Part shown: positions 23,281-32,418 of the stretch, piece after piece | Layout: the number at the start of each line of letters is the position of its first letter | Numbering within the stretch: position 1 is the first letter of the stretch | Translations under genes and position numbers: made by a program | Assembly (NCBI GenBank): GCA_910585065.1 | Contig: CAJUCG010000008.1 | Coordinates: 1 to 34,047, forward strand | From: an uncultured Lachnospiraceae bacterium | GTDB lineage: Bacteria > Bacillota > Clostridia > Lachnospirales > Lachnospiraceae | DNA length: 34,047 nt | Reading direction: 5' to 3' | Notes under the pieces: generated by a model | Database searches by the model: none | Told to the model about the DNA's origin: nothing | The model's input: the letters and a program-made list of their open reading frames with translations, nothing else

Positions 23281-26200
23281 CTAAATTATGTGGAATAAAT
23301 GCTCCGCCTCGTACTCCGTCCGGATATAGTTTTCAAGAAGCTTTACCACCGTTGCATCATCCTTCATCGCATACGCGGCAAGAATCAGATTCAAAATATC
23401 ATACCGGTTCTTTCCGTCGTGTGCCACCTCGTCTGCAGACATTGCCTCCACGCTCTGTGTAATTAGTGTCTGCCCGTCGAATTCCTCCGTAATATAGTAC
23501 TGCATACTCTCCTCGTGAAACAGGACAAACCCCGCCGTAAAAATTCCATGACAAATATTTTTCATCTCGCATTCAGAAAACTGCCCTGTATCCCCAATTC
23601 GGTAATGCAGCCGGACACGGTGTGAGGGATCTGCGTGATATTCCACAAAAGTTTTGTCGTACAATTCCTCCGGAAGCTTTGCAAAATCTTGGAATTTCTT
23701 GAAAAATGGAAGCAGAATCCCCCTCTTTAATACCCAGGAAAGTTCATGCTCTAGAAAATCTTTCTGCCGCTGCGTAAAGGTCTCCTCCTGCGCATAGTGT
23801 TTTAACAGTGCGAGCGTACAAATCTCATTGTTCTCAAGCGAAACTTCACGCTCCATTAACTCAAATAATTCCTCCGAGATCACACGGTCATTTAGCAGAA
23901 AACGGTACGCATAAAAATTTAAAAAGGCACGGATCAATTTTCGGTTTGTACCATAGCGGTAATAACTTAAAAATACCCCCTGCGCATTGCCAACCTGACT
24001 TTGCGCAAATAGCATCTGTCCAAGGAGGCTCTCCTCCAAGTATTCCGTGTCAAGCTCCTGTGCCCTCGCGCTCTTCCAGATCGCGTACATCGCCTCCGTC
24101 GCGCCGTGGTAAAACCTGCACAGATAAGCCAAAAGTTCTCTCTCACAACGCCCGCACTCAAAAATATAATATGTAAGACAGAGCAAAAATCTGTCCGCCT
24201 TTTCCTCCTCCATTGCCTCAAGATAGCGCAGTGCCAGTTTACTTAAACGCTTTACTTCAATCTCCTCCATACCAAAAATTTTTAATGCCTGCACTGCACT
24301 CTCATCAAATCCCCGCTGAATAAAAAAATGAATCACTCTTACGCGCTCTTTCTTGGAAAAAATTTCCAAATCCACCCGTTTCAAATAATACTCAAACAGA
24401 TTGCCCTCGTAATTCTCGTAGTAGTATTCCATCAAAAAATGAATGCAGTCCTGACGATATTCCTGCGTCACATTTTCATTTTCCGCTAAAAGTCTGCTCA
24501 ACTCCTGCGGCTGACTGCCATATTTTAGATATTTCCGCTCTTCCTCTTTTAAATACAGCAAAAGCAAAAGATCCGCAGCTCCATTTTCATAGCACTCCCA
24601 AAGATGTTTCCCCAGACTGGTAAGAGGGGTGATCTCCGCCTTCCGATCGCCCTCTTTTTCCCCCTTTAAATTTGCCGCTGGATAAAGTCTGCCCTGTTCA
24701 TCTTCCAGAAAAACCTCCGCGTCCGAAGTTGCAATGGAAATCTGAGCTTCCCCGTGTACGATCGGCACACAAATTGCTTCTTTCTGTCCCGGATGATAGA
24801 CCAGCACACGCATAAATTCGCTGGAAACCCGATGTACAAATGCCACTTTCGGCAGTGCCAAAAGTGATTCTCCCTCCATCTGTTTGCGGTAGATCTCATT
24901 GTAGATCACCGCCAGCGCAGGCCTTATAGCTCCACATTTTATCTGCTCTGCCGCGAATGCCTCCATACTGCGCCGATATCTCGGATAAATCTGTGAATGC
25001 TCCTTGCGATTCTGAATCAGATTGGCATAGAGCTGCGCCTTTTTTCGGTTTTCCAGTTTGCAGCCATGCGAAAAGTACTGGAAAATACTAGAGGGAATAG
25101 GACTTAACTCCCGCTCACCGCGGCATTTCATATAATATTCCTCAAGCCCCGCCAATTTCAATTGATGTTCCACCGCGCGCTCAATCCATGGGTAATCGCG
25201 CTCTTCTCCCCTCCCGCTGCGGATAAAAAGGGTGCAGATCACCGAGAGCAGCTCATCATCTTTTTTATTTTTACAAGCTTTTCTAAGCACCTGGTACAAC
25301 AGTGGAAAAATCTCTTTTTCCCTCGCAGCTAAATACGTCATTCTGCGTATTAACTCCCCGTTTGCACAGCCGCTAGAAAGCATGGTCTTTAAGATATGCA
25401 GCTCAAATTCTCCAAGTTCGCGCAAAAGCAAAAGATCCTCGTGTAAAAGGTGAGCCGCCTCCGCAAGCAGCAGTGCAGAAAATCCATATTCAGTACAAAA
25501 TTCTCTGATTGCTTCAAAGCGCGCACTTCTGTCTTGATACTTGATATCAAGTGAAAGCAAAAGAAAAAATAGTGCTGCATCCTTCTGATGTTTCCTGCAA
25601 AGATCGCGGATCTTACCCGCTGCATCCTCCTTTGAGAGCAGTTCCTTATCCGGTGAGCCTGCCTTTTGCATTGCCAAAAGATAATACCAAAAACCCAAAA
25701 GACGATCTTCGTCTAAAAATTCCTCCGCCTTTAAAAAAGAGATTGCCTCCCTCGCCGCGCCATCCTTTCCCGTAAGCTGCCAAAAATAAATCTGCGTAAG
25801 CTTTGCCGCGCGCTCCGCCTGCGGGATACTAGAAAGTAAGATAAGCTGCTCCTTTAGCTGTTCTGTATGCCTTAAATTTCCGCCCAGACAGTGTAGGGGA
25901 AGATAGATGCGCAAAAGCGAACACAGAGCCTTTTTCGCGCTCTGCCGCTGTCGGTGCTGCTCCCCTCTCTTATGCTCCACCACACAAATCAGACGTACAT
26001 TTCTTTCTTGTTTCCCCGTCAAAATGCGAATCAGCGCGCTATGTTTTCCCGGCGCAGCCTTCGCTGCCGCTACAACAAATTCAATGGAAAGCGTTCCGTT
26101 CACAAAATCACTCTCACAAAAATGATCTTTCTCAAACTCTATTAGCGGGGAATCACAAGAGATCTCTCCCTCCACATACCCCCAACCATTTTTATGCAAA

Positions 26201-26841
26201 ATAAGACTATCCTTAAAATCATAATCACCCGCCTGATAAAGCAGTTCAGTTTTCTCAAAATACAGATCGATGGCAGGTTTTTTGCCCGTCGCGACCAGAA
26301 ATTCCTCCATCGCCTGTCCCTTTTTGCCCGTAGCTGCCAGTACCTTATACAAAACTTTGTAGCGGGTATCATGATAAAAGATCGCGTCCGCAAATTCCTC
26401 CGAAAAGAATAGTGCTTCCGCCGCCGCCCAATCTGCCTTTGCCAGACTTGTAAACTGAAAGAGATCCCTGATACTCTCCTCTGCTGCCTTAAGAACTGGG
26501 GGGTTTATCTGCACCTCATAAGGTAATATTTCCTCGCCCGCATCCGTCACAAACACAATCTTCCCTGAAAAATGCTCCCCCGCTTTTAGATGTTTCGCAC
26601 AAAAAACAAAGGGGATATTCGCTTCCTCCCCGACAAATTGTTCCCTCTCTAAAGTTAACAAAAGATTGTCCGTAAACACTACGCCCTTCATTCTGCGATC
26701 TGCGCGGTTTGTAAGGCGTATATTGCCCCTGTATATCTCCTGCGCCTGTATTTTTATCTCAAGCTTCTCCGGCTCAATACACAGCCCCGGCATCTGATAT
26801 TCAAATTTTTCCTTCGCTAACTGCTCGATCTTCTCCTTCAA
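23281..26841 (-). CDS. Very large beta-sandwich/helical protein, first gene of the Hsp70-like operon (DUF5717-like)
   Basis: 1186 residues from a TTG start with GGGGAG eight bases upstream. An N-terminal Ig-like/MSP-like beta-sandwich (about 20-113) shows alternating strands and the pattern GNIRLTN...GVVF...AGEHFSGKIVFVTDAGEEILPYEV. A short helical part follows, then a second beta-sandwich (about 205-290). From about 295 the protein is mainly helical and Leu/Glu/Tyr-rich, like a solenoid. It is interrupted by a beta-rich insert near 660-740 and another near 1070-1130. No membrane span, signal peptide or enzyme motif is seen, so it is probably a cytoplasmic scaffold. It leads a four-gene operon from a strong promoter and its stop is only 3-36 bp from the Hsp70-like start. 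I associate it with DUF5717 of Lachnospiraceae from memory. Function unknown. Confidence 0.75.
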   Translation of the reverse strand: MKEKIEQLAKEKFEYQMPGLCIEPEKLEIKIQAQEIYRGNIRLTNRADRRMKGVVFTDNLLLTLEREQFVGEEANIPFVFCAKHLKAGEHFSGKIVFVTDAGEEILPYEVQINPPVLKAAEESIRDLFQFTSLAKADWAAAEALFFSEEFADAIFYHDTRYKVLYKVLAATGKKGQAMEEFLVATGKKPAIDLYFEKTELLYQAGDYDFKDSLILHKNGWGYVEGEISCDSPLIEFEKDHFCESDFVNGTLSIEFVVAAAKAAPGKHSALIRILTGKQERNVRLICVVEHKRGEQHRQRQSAKKALCSLLRIYLPLHCLGGNLRHTEQLKEQLILLSSIPQAERAAKLTQIYFWQLTGKDGAAREAISFLKAEEFLDEDRLLGFWYYLLAMQKAGSPDKELLSKEDAAGKIRDLCRKHQKDAALFFLLLSLDIKYQDRSARFEAIREFCTEYGFSALLLAEAAHLLHEDLLLLRELGEFELHILKTMLSSGCANGELIRRMTYLAAREKEIFPLLYQVLRKACKNKKDDELLSVICTLFIRSGRGEERDYPWIERAVEHQLKLAGLEEYYMKCRGERELSPIPSSIFQYFSHGCKLENRKKAQLYANLIQNRKEHSQIYPRYRRSMEAFAAEQIKCGAIRPALAVIYNEIYRKQMEGESLLALPKVAFVHRVSSEFMRVLVYHPGQKEAICVPIVHGEAQISIATSDAEVFLEDEQGRLYPAANLKGEKEGDRKAEITPLTSLGKHLWECYENGAADLLLLLYLKEEERKYLKYGSQPQELSRLLAENENVTQEYRQDCIHFLMEYYYENYEGNLFEYYLKRVDLEIFSKKERVRVIHFFIQRGFDESAVQALKIFGMEEIEVKRLSKLALRYLEAMEEEKADRFLLCLTYYIFECGRCERELLAYLCRFYHGATEAMYAIWKSARAQELDTEYLEESLLGQMLFAQSQVGNAQGVFLSYYRYGTNRKLIRAFLNFYAYRFLLNDRVISEELFELMEREVSLENNEICTLALLKHYAQEETFTQRQKDFLEHELSWVLKRGILLPFFKKFQDFAKLPEELYDKTFVEYHADPSHRVRLHYRIGDTGQFSECEMKNICHGIFTAGFVLFHEESMQYYITEEFDGQTLITQSVEAMSADEVAHDGKNRYDILNLILAAYAMKDDATVVKLLENYIRTEYEAEHLFHII

Positions 26842-26917
26842 CCGTCACACTCCCCGACTTTTCAGGCTCCCGGTGCGCCGCCCCCCGCACTGCATTTCCT
26901 GTAATTTTCCACTCTCA

Positions 26918-26946
26918 AGTATAACGTAATTTCCACACAAAATCAA
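26918..26946 (-). promoter_or_regulatory. Sigma-A promoter of the four-gene Hsp70-like operon
   Basis: On the minus strand, TTGATT (26941-26946), exactly 17 bp, then TATACT (26918-26923). Transcription would start near 26911, with a leader of about 70 nt that includes a very GC-rich stretch (26872-26888) before the TTG start. Confidence 0.72.
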
Positions 26947-27015
26947 GTTGTTTCACGCAGGAATTTTCCAGCGAAACCTAAAGAAATTTGTAAAAAAATT
27001 CCAGAAAAAACCCAC

Positions 27016-27044
27016 TTTACATTATTCCATTTTTATGCTATGAT
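27016..27044 (+). promoter_or_regulatory. Sigma-A promoter of the FliD-like/subtilase unit
   Basis: TTTACA (27016-27021), 17 bp, then TATGAT (27039-27044). The start near 27051 leaves about 47 nt to the ATG at 27098. A sigma-D-type flagellar promoter (TAAA/GCCGATAA) is not seen here. Confidence 0.65.
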
Positions 27045-27097
27045 AAAATTATATTATTAGGTAAATATGCCATTTTATGAGAAAACAGGAGGCAGCC

Positions 27098-28387
27098 ATG
27101 ATTCAGGCGTATAATCATTTTTTAACAGAATATTCGTCGAATTTTTCGGCGCGCACACGTTCTGTACATAAGCCGAACGAGTTGAAAGCGGTATATGGGC
27201 GCATTCAGAGTATGAACCGCCATTCCGCTTACTATAAAATTGACCTTTCCAGAGAAAAGCAGCTTTTCACGCTCTCCCTAAAGGATGCGTCCCTTGCACT
27301 TGCAGATACTTTAACGGAGCTTGGAAAGGCTTTTGAGCGCCCGACGATTATCAATTCTGCACACTCCTCCAACCCGGAAGTCGTATCCGCCACATTCCTT
27401 GACGGGGAGCATACATCCTACTTTGAGCCATTTTCCGTCCGCGTCAAGGCACTCGCGAAACCGCAGATCAATACAGGGCGAAAGATTCCTTCCGACGCGG
27501 AGGGTCCAGCTCCTGCGCCGTACCGTTTCCGCATTCAGGTGGGCGCGGACAGCTATGAATTCTCTTACAATGTCAGCACAGTCTCCACCAACCGCGATCT
27601 GATGCACAAGCTTGCAAATTTTATCAACCGCTCCGATATCCATATTCTTGCGAAGGTGGAGGAGGATGCGGATCACACCTCGCGCCTTGTCCTCTCCTCG
27701 GAGGATACCGGTCTTCTGCCAGGTGCGTCCGAGGCGTTCTCCATTGAGGACTCTGCCGGGGAGGGCACTTCGCCCGTGGGTCTAGTCAGTTATTTTGGTC
27801 TTGACGAAGTCTCGCAGAAGCCGGCAAATGCAAAATTTTTAGTGGACGGCAAGGAAAAGAGCAGTATGCGAAATACTTTTGTATTAGATCGCAGCAATAT
27901 TTCTCTGTCTTTAAAAAAGGCGGCAAAAAAAGAGAACGTTACCATCAGTCCGGAGACAGCCGGAGAACAGGCTATTGGTGAACTTGCCGACTTCTTAAAA
28001 AGCTACAATGCACTGCTTACGCTTACGCGCACAGGACTGACTGGAAATCGCCGCTCCGCGCGCCTGCAAAATGATCTGACCCATATCCTCTCGACCGATC
28101 TTGATGAGCTTGGTCGCTGCGGAATAAAACGAAATGAGGATTTCACACTCTACATTGATTCCGAGACAATGAAAAAACCGGAGACGATGCAGCATTTAAA
28201 GACGCTTTTTGAGGAGCCGGACGGTCTGTTTGCAAGGCTCTCTCACAAGATGTCCGATATTTCTCTAAACCCGATGGACTACGTGGATAAAGTAGTTGTC
28301 ACCTACCCAAACACGAAGAGAGCAGGGTTTACAAACCCTTATCTGACCTCAATCTACAGCGGTATGATGTTCAATTCCTACTGTTAG
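27098..28387 (+). CDS. FliD-like (flagellar hook-associated protein 2-like) protein
   Basis: 429 residues from the ATG at 27098, which has AGGAGG five bases upstream; an ATG seven codons earlier lacks a site. The pattern follows divergent FliD-type filament-cap proteins. A helical N-terminus contains short low-complexity segments (SLKDASLALADTLTEL). Then come FSVRVKALAKPQINTG (about 113-128), YRFRIQVGADSYEFSYNV, repeated NxxD/LANFINRS motifs and an SSEDTGL segment. A long helical C-terminal region ends in GMMFNSYC. No signal peptide, as expected for a flagellar type III substrate. It is an orphan here: no fliS, fliC or flgKL genes adjacent. A secreted protease gene follows 30 bp downstream, so both are probably one transcript. 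The FliD relationship is inferred from pattern; a capping role is unproven. Confidence 0.65.
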   Translation: MIQAYNHFLTEYSSNFSARTRSVHKPNELKAVYGRIQSMNRHSAYYKIDLSREKQLFTLSLKDASLALADTLTELGKAFERPTIINSAHSSNPEVVSATFLDGEHTSYFEPFSVRVKALAKPQINTGRKIPSDAEGPAPAPYRFRIQVGADSYEFSYNVSTVSTNRDLMHKLANFINRSDIHILAKVEEDADHTSRLVLSSEDTGLLPGASEAFSIEDSAGEGTSPVGLVSYFGLDEVSQKPANAKFLVDGKEKSSMRNTFVLDRSNISLSLKKAAKKENVTISPETAGEQAIGELADFLKSYNALLTLTRTGLTGNRRSARLQNDLTHILSTDLDELGRCGIKRNEDFTLYIDSETMKKPETMQHLKTLFEEPDGLFARLSHKMSDISLNPMDYVDKVVVTYPNTKRAGFTNPYLTSIYSGMMFNSYC

Positions 28388-28417
28388 TGATTGCCTGTTT
28401 TTGAAAGGTGGTAATTT

Positions 28418-30583
28418 ATGAAAAAAAATTCTCTCAAAAATCTCTTTTTGATGGCAGCAGTTTTTCTGCTGCCATCGCTTGTTTGCGCTGGTGCACAAAA
28501 CACGAAAGCCGATCTCATCCTCCTTTTTGCGCCGGATGCCGATGAAAGTGCGCAGACCAAAGTGCTGCAAACCCTCCCTGAAGGTTCCATCCTCTGGCAT
28601 GAGAATGGCGCAGCACTTATCCGCCTAAATGAATCGAGTGCCCCAGACTACCTCTCCCGTCTACAAAGCGATCCCGCGATCGCTGCCGCAGATTATGACG
28701 CGCCCGTCGAAGCTTTTGCCATCTCTAAAGATGCATATTCCGATGCCCAGTGGGGACTTGATAATACTGGCTCTTACAGCTATATTGCCGATATGAATAC
28801 CTCAACCGTTTTAAGCACTCAGGATATTGATATGAATGTCCCTGAAGCCTGGGCCATCTACTCCGACCGCATCTCCTCCGACCGCGAAGTCGTTGTCGCT
28901 GTGATCGATACTGGGGTAGATATCAACCACCCCGATCTTTCTTCCAATATCTGGGTAAATCCGGGAGAAATTCCCGGTGACGGCATTGACAATGACAACA
29001 ATGGATTTATCGACGATATCACGGGCTGGGATTTCTACAATGGGGACAATACTGTCTGCCACTATGATGCGGACGGCGTACATACCTTGGCATCCGACAA
29101 TGACGATCACGGAACCCATGTCGCGGGCATTCTCGCCGCAGTAAAAGACAATGGCATCGGCATTGCCGGTGTTGCCTCCTGCGCCAATATTAAAATTATG
29201 CCGCTGAAAATTCACGGCGGTGCGAAGGGTTCCGGAACCATTGCAAATGCCGTGCGTGCCATCCGCTACGCAACCGCAATGAAGGCGGATATCTGCAATA
29301 TCAGCTGGGGCACAGAAAAGGCGAACACTGCGCTTGAGGAGGCGATTCGTCAGTCCGATATGCTCTTTTTCTGCGCCGCAGGAAATTCTGGCACAAACAA
29401 CAACAGTGCGCCAGTCTACCCAGCAAACTACGAACTTGACAACTTGATCTCAGTCACGTTTCTTGACGCGAGCGGAAATTTGTCAAAAAAATCCAACTAC
29501 GGGACTTCCACCGTCGATTTCGCCGCGCCGGGCATTCATATTTACAGCACCTGTGTCGGCGGATACGTCTCGCTCTCTGGCTCCTCCATGGCGGCACCGC
29601 ACGCGGCGGGCGTTGCCGCGCTGCTCTACTCATTCGCGGACAATCTCTACCCCGCAAATATTAAAGAGATTATCACGGAGACCCTAAAGCCCATCGCCTC
29701 CTTAAACGGGAAAGTAAAACACGCCGGAATTCCGGATGCAAGCGCGGCACTCCTTGCAGTTCACTCGCTCAAATATGACTACACTGCACCCGTACTCTCC
29801 TTCGAGACAGGTTTTGCCGAAAACCGCCTGACTCTCACCGTTTTTGCCTCGGATCTTGGCGGATCGGGCATCCGCACCATCTGCTATGCCTACGGCATAA
29901 GGGAGTTAAGCTCCTTTCGGCGCGGCACTACGGACACCTACGTTTCCTCAGGGGATACCATCTCGCTCGCCAAGGCAGGGGATTACACGTTCTATGTCAG
30001 CGACTATGCGGGCAATGAGCGCGCGATTATCTATCATCTTGCCGACGATGTAACCGCGCCAAAAATTGCTTCCTCCTACGATATCTCCTACGACCAAAAG
30101 AATTTTGCGATCACCGTTGACATCACTGATGCACAGAGTGGAATCAAAACAGTAAAATATGCGATCGGAAAGCAGGATGCCGACTATTTCCGCTCCGGAC
30201 TTCGCGGCACAACACTTACGCTTAAGGACGGAACCTGCAGTTTCTCTGTCGGCGAGATGGGTGTTTATACCATCTACGCGGCGGACTACCGGGGAAATAA
30301 AACCGTGCAGACGATAAACGTCCGCACGGTTTCCGCTGATTCCTTAACATTAAATGCATCGAAAAAGACCCTTACGGTTGGGGAAACTTTTGTTTTAATT
30401 CCGACATTAACCCCCTTTGACACAACGGAGAAGGTCAAATACAGCACTTCAAAAGCCACGGTCTGCAAGGTGAATGCCTCCGGGAAACTGACCGCGCTCG
30501 CGCCAGGCAGGGCAACCATCACGGTAAAAAGTTCCAGCGGGATAAAGAAGAAATGTGTGGTAACAGTAAAAGCAGCAAAATAA
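28418..30583 (+). CDS. Secreted subtilisin-like serine protease (S8) with C-terminal Big_2-type domain
   Basis: 721 residues; GAAAGGTGG lies six bases before the ATG. Residues 1-24 or so are a signal peptide (KKNSLKNLF, hydrophobic core, LVCAGA). About 30-98 look like an inhibitor-type propeptide. The S8 domain has the full triad: Asp164 in VIDTGVD, His231 in DDHGTHVAG and Ser390 in SGSSMAAPHAAG. Asn323 (AAGNSG) completes the oxyanion hole. GDGIDNDNNGFIDD (187-200) is a typical calcium loop. After the protease come two related beta-rich repeats (about 455-545 and 548-635; each has an SGI..(I/V)(C/K)YA.G segment and ends (Y)(A/S)DY.GN). A Big_2-like Ig domain follows (about 642-721, LTLNASKKTLTVGETF...APGRATITVKS), common on Lachnospiraceae surface proteins. 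No LPxTG anchor is visible. It is convergent with pepF, 5 bp away. Confidence 0.93.
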   Translation: MKKNSLKNLFLMAAVFLLPSLVCAGAQNTKADLILLFAPDADESAQTKVLQTLPEGSILWHENGAALIRLNESSAPDYLSRLQSDPAIAAADYDAPVEAFAISKDAYSDAQWGLDNTGSYSYIADMNTSTVLSTQDIDMNVPEAWAIYSDRISSDREVVVAVIDTGVDINHPDLSSNIWVNPGEIPGDGIDNDNNGFIDDITGWDFYNGDNTVCHYDADGVHTLASDNDDHGTHVAGILAAVKDNGIGIAGVASCANIKIMPLKIHGGAKGSGTIANAVRAIRYATAMKADICNISWGTEKANTALEEAIRQSDMLFFCAAGNSGTNNNSAPVYPANYELDNLISVTFLDASGNLSKKSNYGTSTVDFAAPGIHIYSTCVGGYVSLSGSSMAAPHAAGVAALLYSFADNLYPANIKEIITETLKPIASLNGKVKHAGIPDASAALLAVHSLKYDYTAPVLSFETGFAENRLTLTVFASDLGGSGIRTICYAYGIRELSSFRRGTTDTYVSSGDTISLAKAGDYTFYVSDYAGNERAIIYHLADDVTAPKIASSYDISYDQKNFAITVDITDAQSGIKTVKYAIGKQDADYFRSGLRGTTLTLKDGTCSFSVGEMGVYTIYAADYRGNKTVQTINVRTVSADSLTLNASKKTLTVGETFVLIPTLTPFDTTEKVKYSTSKATVCKVNASGKLTALAPGRATITVKSSSGIKKKCVVTVKAAK

Positions 30584-30588
30584 TCTGA

Positions 30589-32385
30589 TTACTCCGTCAG
30601 CTTTTCCATCTCATCCAGATACCCCTCAAATACTTTTAGTGCCTGCTCTATCGGCTCTGCCGTACTCATATCCACCCCGGCAATTTTTAAGAGAGAAATT
30701 GGGTCTGTAGAGCAGCCGCCACTTAAAAATTTAATATAATCTTTGACCGCACTCTCCCCTTCAGCCAAAATCTTTGCTGAGAGTGCGGTTGCTGCCGAAT
30801 AGCCTGTGGCATACTGATATACATAGAAGTTGTAGTAAAAATGCGGAATGCGCGACCATTCCAAATCGATCTGCGGGTCAAGTACCATATTCTCCCCAAA
30901 ATATAAAGCGACAAGATCATGGTAAGTCTTGCTTAATACTTCCGCGGTAAGTGCTTCGCCGCGCTCGGCCATCTCATTGATTATCATCTCAAACTCTGCA
31001 AACATCGCCTGACGGTAAAGTGTACCCTTAAACTCTTCTAATGCGTGGTTAATCAGATATGCACGCTCCTTCTTATCCGTTGTCCGCTCTAAAAGATAGT
31101 GCATCAAAAGTGCCTCGTTGCAGGTGGATGCGACCTCTGCCACAAAGATCCGGTAATTGGTATATACCACTGGCTGCTTGTGATTTGAGTACCAGGAATG
31201 CAGTGCATGTCCCATCTCATGCGCAAGCGTAAATACACTGTCTAAAGTTCCCGAATAGTTCAAAAGCACATAGGGGTGTATCATCGCTCCGGACGAATAC
31301 GCACCGCTGCGCTTACCCTCATTTTCATACACATCAATCCAGCGGTTTTCAAACCCCTCCTTTAACAGGGCGCGGTATTCCTCCCCCATCGGAGAAAGCG
31401 CGTCATAGACAAGCTTTTTCGCCTCATCAAATGAAAATTTCATCTCCACCCCGCTTACAATCGGAGCGTAGACATCATACATATGCAGCTCTTCAACACC
31501 CAAAAGTTTCTTTCTAAGAGCGACATAGCGATACATCTTATCCATGTTTGCGTGTACAGTCGAGATCAGATTTTTATACACTTCAATGGGAATCTCATTG
31601 TGAAACAGTGCGTGTTCCATATTGGAATGATAATGAAACTGCTGTGCATAAAACATCTGCTTTTTTACCTGTCCGTAAAGCAGGCTGGCTGAAGTATTCT
31701 TAAACTGATCATAGACTGAGTACATTGCTTCAAACGCTGATTTTCTGACCTCCCGGTTTTTACTTTCCATCAACTTTGCATAATTTCCGTGTGTGATGCG
31801 AATTTCACCGCCCTCGCCATCTTGTATCACAGGGAATTTCATATCCGCATCATTCAGCACCGAAAACGTTTCTGAAGCCAGATCGAGTGCTTCCCCCGCC
31901 GCAGCAATCAGTGCCTCCTCCCTCTCGGAAAGTGTGTGCGGCCGCATCCGAAGAATCCGATCGATATGGCGTTTATACTCCCTTAACTCCGGTTTCTGCT
32001 CATAGAATGCAAGATAAGTTTCCTCCGGAATTACCACCATCTCCGGCTCAGAAAAGGCATATGCAGTATTGAACTTTGTATAAAACGATAATATTCTCGA
32101 ACGCATCGCCTGATATTTTGGCTCCGCTGTATCCTCGTCATGCTTCCTCGCCGCATAGCTAAAAAGGGAATCAAATAGTATGGACTGCTCGTCCGATTCC
32201 TTCAGAAAAGAATACAAAACTTCCGCTGAGTCCGCAAGATGACCGCGATACTTTTCTGCCGCCCCGATCATTTCCTGTACTTTGTTGAAATCCTCCTCCC
32301 ACAACTCATCGCTCGCATACAAATCCTCCGTTGCCCAAGTCGTCTCCTTTGCAACCTCACTGCGCTTTTTTAATTCCTCTGCCAT
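30589..32385 (-). CDS. pepF: Oligoendopeptidase F (M3B metallopeptidase)
   Basis: 598 residues, standard PepF length, start supported by GGAGGTC upstream. The zinc site is HEMGHALHSW with His389, Glu390 and His393; the third ligand is Glu417 in FVAEVASTCNEALL. The N-terminal helical domain (DLYASDELWEEDFNKVQEMI) and the C-terminal YATGYSAATALSAKIL segment are typical. It is a cytoplasmic zinc peptidase that trims oligopeptides of roughly 7-17 residues. It lies 33 bp downstream of the membrane-anchored 361-residue gene, with no terminator between, so both may be cotranscribed. An 11-bp-arm inverted repeat falls in its coding region at 30746-30789. Confidence 0.96.
   Translation of the reverse strand: MAEELKKRSEVAKETTWATEDLYASDELWEEDFNKVQEMIGAAEKYRGHLADSAEVLYSFLKESDEQSILFDSLFSYAARKHDEDTAEPKYQAMRSRILSFYTKFNTAYAFSEPEMVVIPEETYLAFYEQKPELREYKRHIDRILRMRPHTLSEREEALIAAAGEALDLASETFSVLNDADMKFPVIQDGEGGEIRITHGNYAKLMESKNREVRKSAFEAMYSVYDQFKNTSASLLYGQVKKQMFYAQQFHYHSNMEHALFHNEIPIEVYKNLISTVHANMDKMYRYVALRKKLLGVEELHMYDVYAPIVSGVEMKFSFDEAKKLVYDALSPMGEEYRALLKEGFENRWIDVYENEGKRSGAYSSGAMIHPYVLLNYSGTLDSVFTLAHEMGHALHSWYSNHKQPVVYTNYRIFVAEVASTCNEALLMHYLLERTTDKKERAYLINHALEEFKGTLYRQAMFAEFEMIINEMAERGEALTAEVLSKTYHDLVALYFGENMVLDPQIDLEWSRIPHFYYNFYVYQYATGYSAATALSAKILAEGESAVKDYIKFLSGGCSTDPISLLKIAGVDMSTAEPIEQALKVFEGYLDEMEKLTE
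30746..30789. repeat. Perfect 11-bp-arm inverted repeat within pepF
   Basis: ACCGCACTCTC (30746-30756) and GAGAGTGCGGT (30779-30789) are exact complements around a 22-nt loop; TCAGC and GCTGA inside give an alternative inner pairing. It lies 163-206 bp past the stop of the convergent subtilase gene. No T-run follows on the plus strand, so it is not a classical terminator. Confidence 0.4.
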
Positions 32386-32418
32386 TTCTCTTGACCTCCA
32401 AATATGATTTTTTCGCGC

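Noticed and set aside
19930..26841. Reading the four-gene operon as a phage-defence island
   Set aside because: There are no nuclease, NTPase, reverse transcriptase, TIR or membrane-pore effector motifs and no mobile neighbours. Core genes (valS, fapA, pepF) surround it.
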